Source: Ephemerocybe angulata
Lineage: Eukaryota > Basidiomycota > Agaricomycetes > Agaricales > Psathyrellaceae
Assembly (NCBI GenBank): GCA_013368325.1
Contig: JAACJK010000042.1
Coordinates: 5,001-17,938, forward strand
DNA length: 12,938 nucleotides
Direction: 5' to 3'
Shown: piece by piece, positions 1-7,584 of the stretch
Layout: each line of letters opens with the position of its first letter
How positions within the stretch are numbered: position 1 is the first letter of the stretch
Position numbers and translations under genes: made by a program
Notes under the pieces: generated by a model
The model's input: only the letters and a program-made list of their open reading frames with translations
The model's database searches: none
What the model was told of the DNA's origin: nothing

Positions 1-1663
1 GGTGGCCACCATTGGGTTTGTAGACTTCAATTACCCTACTAATTACCCCTCGCCATTACCCGGAGGTGCTTGTGTCTCGCTCGGTAACACCCGTCCAGCC
101 TCCTCCCCCTCAGCCCCGACCCCCCTCCATGCTGCCTCAGGGGACTTTTTTGGAGCTCCGGGGTGGCCACCATTGGGTTTGTAGACCTCAATTACCCTAC
201 TAATTACCCCTCGCTATTACTCGGAGGTGCTTGTGTCTCGCTGGGTAACACCCGTCCAGCCTCCTCCCCCCCAGCCCCGACCCCCCTCCATGCTGCCTCA
301 GGTGACTTTTTTGGAGCTCCAGGGTTGCCACCATTGGGTTTGTAGACCTCAATTACCCTACTAATTACCCCTCGCTATTACTCGGAGGTGCTTGTGTCTC
401 GCTGTGTAACATGCACTGAGTGTCCTCCCCCTCAGCCCCGACCCCCCTCCATGCTGCCTCAGGGGACTTTTTTGGAGCTCCGGGGTGGCCACCATTGGTT
501 TGTAGACCTCAATTACCCTACTAATCACCCCTCGCCATTACCCGGAGGTGCTTGTGTCTCGCTCGGTAACACCCGTCCAGCCTCCTCCCCCTCAGCCCCG
601 ACCCGCCTCCATGCTGCCTCAGGTGACTTTTTTGGAGCTCCGGGGTAGCCACCATTGGGTTTGTAGACCTCAATTACCCTACTAATCACCCCTCGCCATT
701 ACTCGGAGGTGCTTGTGTCTCGCTGGGTAACACCCGTCCAGCCTCCTCCCCCCCTGCCCCGACCCCCCTCCATGCTGCCTCAGGTGACTTTTTTGGAGCT
801 CCGGGGGAGCCACCATTGGGTTTGTAGACCTCAATTACCCTACTAATTACCCCTCGCTATTACTCGGAGGTGCTTGTGTCTCGCTGTGTAACATGCACTG
901 AGTGTCCTCCCCCTCAGCCCCGACCCCCCTCCATGCTGCCTCAGGGGACTTTTTTGGAGCTCCGGGGTGGCCACCATTGGTTTGTAGACCTCAATTACCC
1001 TACTAATCACCCCTCGCCATTACTCGGAGGTGCTTGTGTCTCGCTCGGTAACACCCGTCCAGCCTCCTCCCCCTCAGCCCCGACCCCCCTCCATGCTGCC
1101 TCAGGGGACTTTTTTGGAGCTCCGGGGTGGCCACCATTGGGTTTGTAGACCTCAATTACCCTACTAATTACCCCTCGCTATTACTCGGAGGTGCTTGTGT
1201 CTCGCTGGGTAACACCCGTCCAGCCTCCTCCCCCCCTGCCCCGACCCCCCTCCATGCTGCCTCAGGGAACTTTTTTGGAGCTCCGGGGTAGCCACCATTG
1301 GGTTTGTAGACCTCAATTACCCTACTAATCACCCCTCGCCATTACTCGGAGGTGCTTGTGTCTCGCTCGGTAACACCCGTCCAGCCTCCTCCCCCCCTGC
1401 CCCGACCCCCCTCCATGCTGCCTCAGGGAACTTTTTTGGAGCTCCGGGGTAGCCACCATTGGGTTTGTAGACCTCAATTACCCTACTAATCACCCCTCGC
1501 CATTACTCGGAGGTGCTTGTGTCTCGCTGTGTAACATGCACTGAGTGTCCTCCCTCTCAGCCCCGACCCCCCTCCATGCTGCCTCAGGGGACTTTTTTGG
1601 AGTTCCGGGGTGGCCACCATTGGGTTTGTAGACCTCAATTACCCTACTAATCACCCCTCGCCA
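1..1663. repeat. 161-bp tandem satellite, about 10.3 copies, truncated by window edge
   Basis: The anchor CCATTGG recurs at 9, 170, 331, 492, 652, 813, 974, 1134, 1295, 1456 and 1617, giving spacings of 161 or 160 bp. The array runs off the left edge. On the right it stops abruptly at 1663, partway through a unit, after CCCCTCGCCA. Units differ by few substitutions. Because 161 is not a multiple of 3, the reading frame rotates between units, and each frame meets stops (for example in TTTGTAGAC). Open frames here are 60-92 codons and differ in frame from unit to unit, so I regard the array as non-coding. One strand is strongly pyrimidine-rich in the stretch that contains CCTCCTCCCCC and CCGACCCCCC. 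Whether it is a free satellite or an internal repeat of a transposon cannot be decided here. Confidence 0.97.
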
Positions 1664-1944
1664 AGACCGAAAGATTCAGCCACAAGCCCTAAGGGAAGTA
1701 GAACCATTGCTCCCACCTGCCCAAGTTGACCCTGCTCCAGTAGCCGAGCCCCTTCCGGCCACTCACCTGCCATGTCACCTGGCCCTTCCCTCGATTCCTA
1801 ACTCGATGGAGCAGGACTCTTCACGGTGACTACCCCCCATCCTGCTCCACCACTCCCCACCAGCTTGCCCAGGGTTCATCCCCTATCCGACTCCCCCGCA
1901 CCTGGAACCGGAACCGCGGAAGGTCGAACCCCAATTCCACACGC
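1664..1944 (+). pseudogene. Proline-rich coding fragment related to the fragment at 3192-3775
   Basis: Frame 3 is open from the end of the satellite (1662) to about 1960 except for a TGA at 1827. The translation is rich in Pro, Glu and Ala (for example REVEPLLPPAQVDPAPVAEP) and ends in HLEPEPRKVEPQFHT. That ending matches HLDPKPLEVKPQFHT at 3246-3290, with 39 of 46 nucleotides identical and no gaps, in the same relative frame. Most differences keep Pro, Gln, Phe, His and Val, which suggests the segment was once translated. The fragment has no start codon of its own because the satellite cuts in on its left. Its function is unknown. By position and composition it may be part of the C-terminal region of a retrotransposon polyprotein, but this is inference. 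Confidence 0.4.
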
Positions 1945-2334
1945 TGATGCGATGCGCGGAGAAAAGACACAAATGATGAAAATCGTTTGCAACCAAACCA
2001 ACCACACAAACACAAAGGCTGAGTTCGTTGGAAGAGAGCGGCGTGGCTGGAGGGTACAATTCTCGACGGTTACACACCACACAAAACCAACTCCAAGAAG
2101 AGACTACGCTCGTGAGAGGCGTAGGCAAGTCTATTTAACTAAGCGGACTGAGGAAGTAGTATGTTGGTAGTATGTCTCAACTCAGTAAGCAAAGCGTTCC
2201 AGTTTCCGTTTCACGAATCCTCAAAAGCCGACGCGGCTAATGAAAGAGACACAAAGTACGATTGAGAGAGAGAGATTAAATCTGAAGTATACAAGCTAAA
2301 GAAGCTAAGTGCTACGCGGTTTTACTTTTATAGT
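1945..2334. other. AT-richer spacer with minus-strand TATA-like motif and (GA)6 tract
   Basis: I recognise no gene in this stretch. It is purine-rich on the plus strand and contains a (GA)6 run at 2264-2275. At 2325-2332 the minus strand reads TATAAAAG, a good TATA-box match, and is followed on that strand by a pyrimidine-rich leader. This could be promoter or LTR sequence of a minus-strand element, but I found no TG...CA ends with target-site duplications to delimit one. Short minus-strand open frames (up to 81 codons) overlap here and show nothing recognisable. Confidence 0.3.
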
Positions 2335-3191
2335 GTGACCCCCTTGGTCCCAGTCACGCCGCCTTCAATTTTCCTTCAATTTTCTAGGGTGCTGAGTCGT
2401 GCGGTCGCGAGGCTTGAGTCGGTTGTTGCTTGGTTTCGCGCTAAGTTGGACGCGGCGCAGCATGCCGAGGATGCCGCTCCGTTATTGATGACCCTGTTTT
2501 CCTTTTATGGTGACGCGGGCTTATCCCTCTCGCGCTTGGACTCTCCGTTGTGGAGCTCCCTTGCATTTCGAGGAACTCACCCCTGTTATTCCTGTTATCC
2601 TTTTTCCGTGTGTTGTCGGACAGCCTGGGGCTGACGAGACCGCCTCGCGTGAAACGTCTAAGTCTGAAGCCGCCCAAGCCGAGATTCGGGTTTTGCCGAC
2701 GCGGTCGGAAAACTCCGAGTGCCGCGAGTGCCGTTGCTCCTGCTGCCTGGTATCCCGGTGCCGCCTTGCCTTTCCTTGCTCGGTTTGAGCAGGGATCCTT
2801 TGTTTGAGAACTCAGACGGCCTGACTCGCTAACCGACTCGCCAGGTGTGGTACCCTTGGATGGCGAGGAGGAGTTGTTGTTGCTGGCGCCCTAAGTGTTT
2901 CGCTCGCACCAGGACTCTAAGACCTTTGGTACACGACTTGTCAAACCGCTCAGTTACCCTGAGGTGGCTTCAGTACTAATCCGTCTTACTAGTGATCACC
3001 AGTATCCCCTACTCAAGCGGCGTCTGAAGTGCTCCCTTTTGTCTCAACCCAGGTTCTGATCTTGGAGGCCAATGTAAGCGGTGTAGTACTTAGTGCTTAA
3101 GTCGGTGCTACGACCTTTGCACATACGACCGTAAAACCGCGAAAATAGTCCACGGTCGTATCAACACCCGTTCGCCAGGTGTCGTTCCACG
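2335..3191. other. Unrecognised GC-rich stretch with weak coding character
   Basis: Overlapping plus-strand frames of 85-99 codons occur (2335-2634, 2507-2788 and 2550-2807). The first reads SRAVARLESVVAWFRAKLDA and could be a helical coding remnant. The others are Arg/Pro/Ala-rich and have no motif I know. No frame stays open through the stretch, and nothing upstream or downstream joins it to a recognisable protein. From about 2810 to 3191 I see only short frames. I report it as a possible decayed coding region without assigning a function. Confidence 0.2.
3124..3160. repeat. 9-bp inverted repeat (TACGACCGT / ACGGTCGTA)
   Basis: The arms at 3124-3132 and 3152-3160 are perfect reverse complements, separated by 19 nt (AAAACCGCGAAAATAGTCC). 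The hairpin lies just before the acidic reading frame that starts near 3192. Its role is unknown and it could be chance. Confidence 0.5.
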
Positions 3192-3775
3192 GTCCACCAC
3201 TCCTTGCTGGACAACCCCCAGTCTTTCCCTGATCTGTTTCCTCCACACCTGGACCCGAAACCACTGGAAGTCAAACCCCAATTCCACACGCCCGTTTGCC
3301 AGCAGCCTGGTCTAGGTGACAGTGACTCGGATTCGGACTCTGGTGACCGACCTGCTCGTGATGATGGAGAAATCTCCGCACCCTTCGAGATGTTCTGCCA
3401 TGTCGATGAGCACCCAGCAGAGCAGTGGGTCCCGGACCATCATCGTCCACCCGAATCTCCAGAGACGCATCAACATCAGGATCTGGAGGTTGAGGAGAGC
3501 AGCGGGTACGATTATGGGCCTTGGAGTACAACGGGTATGGGTCAGGACTTCAGGAGGGATATGAGGCCGGTTATGAGGATGAATATGAGGAAGGGTATGA
3601 TGAAGGGTATGAGGATGGGTACCAGGATTGCTGGTTGGATGACAGTGGATGCTCTGAGGAGGAGAGGTCTTCAGGTGACGAGGGATATACGGAGGATGCA
3701 GATAGCGACGGGGAGACCGAGGGAGCTGCAGAGTCAGATTACCAGTCTGACTCTGAGGCTAGTTGGGGACAGTAG
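3192..3775 (+). pseudogene. Acidic Tyr-Gly repeat polyprotein fragment, frameshifted once
   Basis: Frame 3 gives a Pro/Asp/Ser-rich protein (PPHLDPKPLEVKPQFHT, then GDSDSDSDSGDRPARDDGE) up to about 3515. The following frame 2 segment (from about 3521) continues the same acidic character with QEGYEAGYEDEYEEGYDEGY and DEGYTEDADSDGETEGAAES, and ends at a TAG at 3773-3775. One 1-nt indel near 3510-3525 would join the two parts, so this looks like one protein of at least 190 residues broken once. The repeat core is Gly-Tyr-acidic in steps of 4-6 residues. No catalytic motif is visible. It lies about 280 nt upstream of a polypurine tract and LTR, the place where the last coding part of an LTR retrotransposon should be. 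An unrelated host fragment is also possible. The segment at 3246-3291 is duplicated at 1899-1944. Confidence 0.5.
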
Positions 3776-3790
3776 GTCCGGTCTGAGGGG

Positions 3791-3810
3791 GAGCGTGCAT
3801 TTGCACGCTC
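3791..3810 (+). other. Perfect 9-bp hairpin just after the stop codon
   Basis: GAGCGTGCA (3791-3799) and TGCACGCTC (3802-3810) pair perfectly around a 2-nt TT spacer. The hairpin begins 15 nt after the TAG at 3773-3775, and T-rich runs follow (GTTTTTC near 3821, then a run of nine T at about 3856-3864). It sits in the presumed 3' untranslated region of the left retroelement. A role in RNA 3' processing or packaging is only a guess. Confidence 0.55.
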
Positions 3811-4046
3811 TGTTTGCCTCGTTTTTCTTATATCTTCACGCTCTTTTATTTTGATTTTTTTTTCTCCCTTCCGTTTCACTTTGTTGCTTTGGATGGACTA
3901 CTTGGACAATTGACGGTTGATTAGCGTGGATACTAGCCACAAGTTCATTCATTTACCACCCTCTTTATCTTACGATTCTGTCTAATCGTTTTACTTTTAC
4001 ATATACTTTGTTACCTTTCTGCCACCTGCGGGTTGTGAATCAACCC
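3811..4046 (+). other. T-rich 3' untranslated region of the left retroelement
   Basis: No open frame of note is present. The stretch is T-rich (for example TTTTATTTTGATTTTTTTTT) and ends in a small hairpin, GGGTTG (4030-4035) and CAACCC (4041-4046), directly before the polypurine tract. The order stop codon, non-coding T-rich stretch, polypurine tract, LTR is the normal 3' order of an LTR retrotransposon. Confidence 0.4.
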
Positions 4047-4058
4047 GGAGGGGGAGAG
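4047..4058 (+). other. Polypurine tract (plus-strand primer site)
   Basis: GGAGGGGGAGAG is an unbroken 12-purine run that abuts the TG of the LTR at 4059. In LTR retrotransposons the RNase H-resistant polypurine tract primes plus-strand DNA synthesis and always lies immediately upstream of the 3' LTR. Its presence marks 4059 as an LTR start and shows that the sequence on its left is the 3' end of an element. Confidence 0.75.
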
Positions 4059-4253
4059 TGTAATGGGAGACAGAACGGCATAGCTGTTCCGTTGTTTGGT
4101 TCTATTAGTTTTAGGTACATTTGATGTTCAAGGAGCGCCGTTGGCGCTCCTCACGCTTTACCACATACATGTACATACGGAAACCAATAACAACTGGGTT
4201 CTGTCTACGTGTCAGTAAAGCATTCCCCCCATAACGCGCTCTGCCGCATTACA
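4059..4253 (+). mobile_element. 195-bp LTR, apparently shared by two head-to-tail Ty3/gypsy elements
   Basis: The boundaries are the 7-bp terminal inverted repeat TGTAATG (4059-4065) and CATTACA (4247-4253), that is TG...CA ends. A polypurine tract abuts the left end, and a non-coding leader plus gag begins on the right. No 5-bp duplication flanks it (GAGAG against ACAGC), as expected if both sides are element-internal. Inside is a perfect hairpin, AGGAGCGCC (4131-4139) and GGCGCTCCT (4143-4151), with a 3-nt loop. No second copy of this LTR is in the window, so its identity to a partner cannot be scored. Because an LTR drives transcription and ends it, one copy here could have served both neighbours. 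Confidence 0.75.
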
Positions 4254-4452
4254 ACAGCCCTGCCCCCACGCTAAGGAACCCCGGGACCCTATCCCAGGCT
4301 TCTACCTCTCTAGCCTCAACAGAGAACTAGTCCTACCCCTAGTCTCTCAGTACCTATGCCCTGCTAGTCAGCCCAGTCGCATCACACTCCCATTGTCACC
4401 ACCGCCGCCGTACTCCCCGAAACTTCCCGACTACCCAAGTCCACCTTCTACC
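4254..4452 (+). other. Retroelement 5' leader (C-rich, non-coding)
   Basis: This 199-nt stretch joins the LTR to the gag start codon. A primer-binding site should begin within a few bases of 4253, but ACAGCCCTGCCCCC does not begin with the TGG expected for most tRNA 3' ends, and I found no matching complement inside the LTR to support self-priming. The site is therefore unidentified. The leader is pyrimidine-rich on the plus strand and ends with ACCATGT around the gag ATG. Confidence 0.4.
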
Positions 4453-5540
4453 ATGTCCGACACCGCATCCGCCCAACGTCTCGAAACCCTCTTCACCAAG
4501 CTTATACAAGCCCAGGAGAGGACGAATGACCAGCTGACCAAGCTGGCCACTGCTCAAACCCAAGCTGCCTCCGCCGTAGCCCCGCCTGCACCTGCGCCAA
4601 CTGCTACCACCACGCAGGTTGGGGCCATCAACGTGTCCACTGGTTCCAGCATGGCTTGCCCAGAGACCTTCAAGGGAGGCTCTGCTGATGCCAGGCGATT
4701 CCTCCAGTACTACACCATGTGGGCCCGATAGAAGGAAGGCCCCCTCAACGTGCTCGACACTGCCAAGAACATCACAGTTATCATCCCAGAGCAGTGGATC
4801 ATCCACGCCCTCTCGCTCCTGCAGGGGGAAGCTGCAGTGTGGGCTGTCCACTACCTCCAAGACATCGAGGCCCATGCCACCACCAGAGCTGCTGCTGCAA
4901 CCGCTGCTGCTGCCAGTCAGCCCCCTGTTACCATCACTCCTTTCCCCTTCAACGGACAATGGGACGAGTTCGTCAAGGCCTTCAAAGCCCACTTCATGGC
5001 CTCGGACGACAACACTGAAGCCCAGAGGGAGCTCGAATCCATCACCCAGGGCAACAAGACAGTGGCGCAGTACGCAGCTCGCTTCCAGGAGGTCTCCAGA
5101 TGCACGGACTACTCCCCATCGGACCTGACCCATCGCTTCAAGCAGGGCCTCTCCAAGGATGCCCGCTCCTGGCTGACCATGGCCTCCTTTGCTGCAGCAC
5201 CCACCACCTTTGAGGAGCTCGTCCAGCTCGCTGTCAAGGTTGACTTCCACATGCGTGACAGCATGGTGGAAGGCCCTCGTACCAAGGATTCCACTGCCTA
5301 CTCCCTCCCAGTGCCTCCCGCGACCCCTATGCCATGAATGTTGATGCTAGTCGAAGCTCGACAGCTGGCTCCTGCGACAACTTCACCAAGCTCATGCGGG
5401 GTCGCTGCTATGGGTGTGGCTCCAAGGCCCACCTGAAGTCGGCGGGAGGACACGAGGCCACCAAGTGTGGATACTGCGCCCGCACTGGGCACATTGAGGC
5501 CGTCTGCCAGGACAAGTTTCTAGGCAATGAGAAGGGCTGA
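4453..5540 (+). pseudogene. gag: Ty3/gypsy Gag with double zinc knuckle, disrupted
   Basis: Gag would form the virus-like particle and bind the element RNA. The ATG at 4453 (context ACCATGT) is the first in frame after the LTR. The N-terminus (about residues 5-40) is a Gln/Lys-rich amphipathic helix, probably a coiled coil. A low-complexity Ala/Pro/Thr linker follows. Then comes the Retrotrans_gag-type region (near 4660-5260), with FNGQWDEFVKAFKAHF, QYAARFQEVSRC and HRFKQGLSKDARSWL. An Ala/Thr-rich insert interrupts it near 4880-4920. TAG at 4729 stops it after residue 92. A 1-nt frameshift lies upstream of 5334, where frame 3 resumes with the zinc knuckles: a degenerate first one (CYGCGSKAHL) and an intact CX2CX4HX4C (CGYCARTGHIEAVC). 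A TGA at 5538 ends this segment. A large minus-strand frame across it (284 codons) is a shadow. Confidence 0.9.
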
Positions 5541-6440
5541 GGAGCCAGACGCTTCCAGAAGGCAGCTGCCACGACCAGAGACACCCCCTTCACCCTCTTC
5601 TCAGGCAAGACCCCTGCCCCCAACGTCCCGTCCCCTGCCCCTTCGATGATGCCCGAGGAACCCAGTTTGCACGCCTGGAGACTACCCTTGCCGAGCAGAA
5701 CCATCTCTTTGGGCTTCTTGCCAATGACAAGCCGGGTTTTGAAGTGGGTGCCCATCTACGCTGCCGCATGTGTACCCATCGCTATGTGTCCCACCTCCTC
5801 CTATGACTCCATCTCATCATGTACTATGAGTTCTATTCATGAAATCGATCCTACTTCAGACCATTTCCAAGTACGAACAACGTTGAGAGGTCGCAACAGG
5901 AGCACTAGCTCAGCAGCCATGATAGATTGTGGGGCTACCGCCCTCTTTGTTTACCACCCCTTTGTCCTGAAACATCACATCACCACCTTCCCGCTCCATC
6001 ACCCCATCCTCCTTCGCAACATTGATGGCTCCCCGAATACTGCCGGGGACACCACCCACTTCGCACATCTTCACCTCACGGTCGGACCCCACAACTGCTG
6101 GACGGACTTTCTTGTCACTGACCTAGGAGGCTAGAACATCATCCTGGGGTTCCCCTGGCTTCGCCAGGTTAACCCAGAGATCGACTGGACAAAGGGTATT
6201 GTGCGCATCACCCCCCGAGCCACCATCGAGGACGTTCCTGAGGACCCAAACCCGAGCTGCGCTCTGGGGGAACCGTCCAACGGATCTGTCCTAGAAGAGA
6301 TCTATGCCTCGAGCGCACCCCCAGACCCCGTCGCATTCGTTCCAGAGCTCCTACCCTCACGCTGTGAGGAAAGACATCCATGTTTGGACTTAGGGGAACC
6401 CTCTGGCGGAGCGATTCTGGAAGAAATCTATGCCTCTTGA
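5541..6440 (+). pseudogene. Aspartic protease region and linker, disrupted
   Basis: After the knuckles, frame 3 continues past the TGA at 5538. Around 5645-5780 frame 2 gives a heptad-like helix (RLETTLAEQNHLFGLLANDK), so indels flank it. Frame 3 then holds the retropepsin-like domain: active-site motif AMIDCGATALF near 5920-5950, where many relatives have Asp-Ser-Gly, and the C-terminal signature IILGFPWLRQVNPEIDW at about 6138-6188. A TAG at 6132 breaks it just before that signature. The enzyme would cut the polyprotein. Downstream, a linker carries two copies of LGEPS.G.(V/I)LEEIYAS, at about 6262-6309 and 6388-6435 (126-bp period), and a TGA at 6438. Confidence 0.85.
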
Positions 6441-7584
6441 CCCACGCTCCCCAGTGGTCCAGCTCCTGAATCTGCCCCACCGTCGTCGCCCCCTCCTATG
6501 AAAGAGAAGCCCAAAACCCCCTTCTGCCGAATCTGTGCTAACTGAACTACTCGATGCCGCTGGCTTCGAGCTGGCATCATCGAGCGCACGGATGGGGAAC
6601 TGTGGTGTTCGGCTGGCTTCACCTACTCCCAGAAGATCCCTGAGGACGCGAAGAAAGGTAAACCAGAGAGAACCCTCGACGATATCATCCCTGCCCACTA
6701 CCGAGAACATGCCACTGTCTTTTCTGAGCAAGAGTCTACTCGCCTGCCAAGCCACAAGGACTGGGATCACGCCATTGAGCTCACACCTGGTGCCCCAGCT
6801 AACATCCGCACCAAGATCTACCCCATGTCCCTAGACAAACAATCCGTACTCGATACGTTCCTCCAGAAGAACCTCGCCAAAGAATACATCCAACCCTCTA
6901 AGTCGCCCATCTCTTCCCCAGTCTTCTTCATCAAGAAGGATGGAACTCTCCGCTTCATCTAGGACTACCGCCGTCTCAACGAGTACACCATCAAGAACTG
7001 CTACCCACTCCCTCTCATTGCTGACATCATCAGCCATCTCTGAGGTGCCAAATACTTCACCAAGTTTGACGTCCGCTGGGGATACAACAATGTCCGCATA
7101 AAGGAGGGAGATGAGTGGAAAGCTGTGTTTGCCACCAGCTGGCAGCCGGGGCCTCTTCGAACCCAAGGTCATGTTTTTCGGTCTAACCAACTCACCCGCC
7201 ACATTCCAGGGCCTCATGAACTCGATCTTCTCAGATCTGGTTGCCTCAGGAAAGGTGGCAGGCTACCTCGATGACATCCTCATTTTCACCATAGACCTGG
7301 AAGAACACCGCCGCATCACCCACAAAGTCCTCCGTCGCCTGCGACAGCATGACCTCTACCTATGTCCTAAAAAGTGTGAATTCAAGAAGGAGGAGATTGA
7401 GTATCTGGGTATGGTTATCCGAGAGGGAGAGGTGAGCATGGACCCTGCCAAGGTCCAAGCTGTCCGTGGCTGGCCTGTCGACCTCACCAAGAAGAACACA
7501 CTGTTCAAATGGACTGAAAAGCGTCAGCAAGCCTTTGAAACTCTCCGTGATGCCTTCATCTCGGTCCCTGTCCTAGCCCTCTGA
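6441..7584 (+). pseudogene. pol: Ty3/gypsy reverse transcriptase, disrupted
   Basis: RT copies the element RNA into DNA. Frame 3 runs from 6441 through the pre-RT segment (YREHATVFSEQESTRLPSHK, about 6690-6760) into the fingers and palm: SSPVFFIKKDGTLRFI, then DYRRLNEYTIKN, and [20 protein letters not shown], whose FD carries the first catalytic Asp (about 7056-7070). Stops in this frame are TGA 6543, TAG 6960 (between LRFI and DYRR) and TGA 7041. A frameshift near 7133-7150 moves coding to frame 1, which has [20 protein letters not shown] and the catalytic YLDD at 7264-7275. Near 7480 the chain jumps from VRGWPVD to LTKKNTLFKWTEKRQQAF, so the conserved segment with the FLG and NFYRRFI motifs is missing. 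A TGA at 7582 follows PVLAL. Confidence 0.93.

Noticed and set aside
2..1148. Open frames of 60-92 codons inside the satellite as real genes
   Set aside because: They repeat because the DNA repeats, are in different frames in successive units (161 is not a multiple of 3), and each is ended by stops within the unit.
1..1663. CRISPR-like array
   Set aside because: The whole 161-bp unit is conserved, with no variable spacers between short repeats, and the context is eukaryotic.
2162..2340. Copia-type LTR starting TGTTGGTAG at 2162
   Set aside because: No matching CA end with a duplicated TAGTA or other target-site repeat could be found.
4254..4290. Primer-binding site directly after the LTR
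   Set aside because: No TGG start matching a tRNA 3' end and no complement of the LTR interior was found, so I do not annotate it.
4396..5250. 284-codon minus-strand open frame as a gene
   Set aside because: It is antisense to gag, low-complexity (Gly/Ser/Val), and explained by the codon bias of the gag strand.
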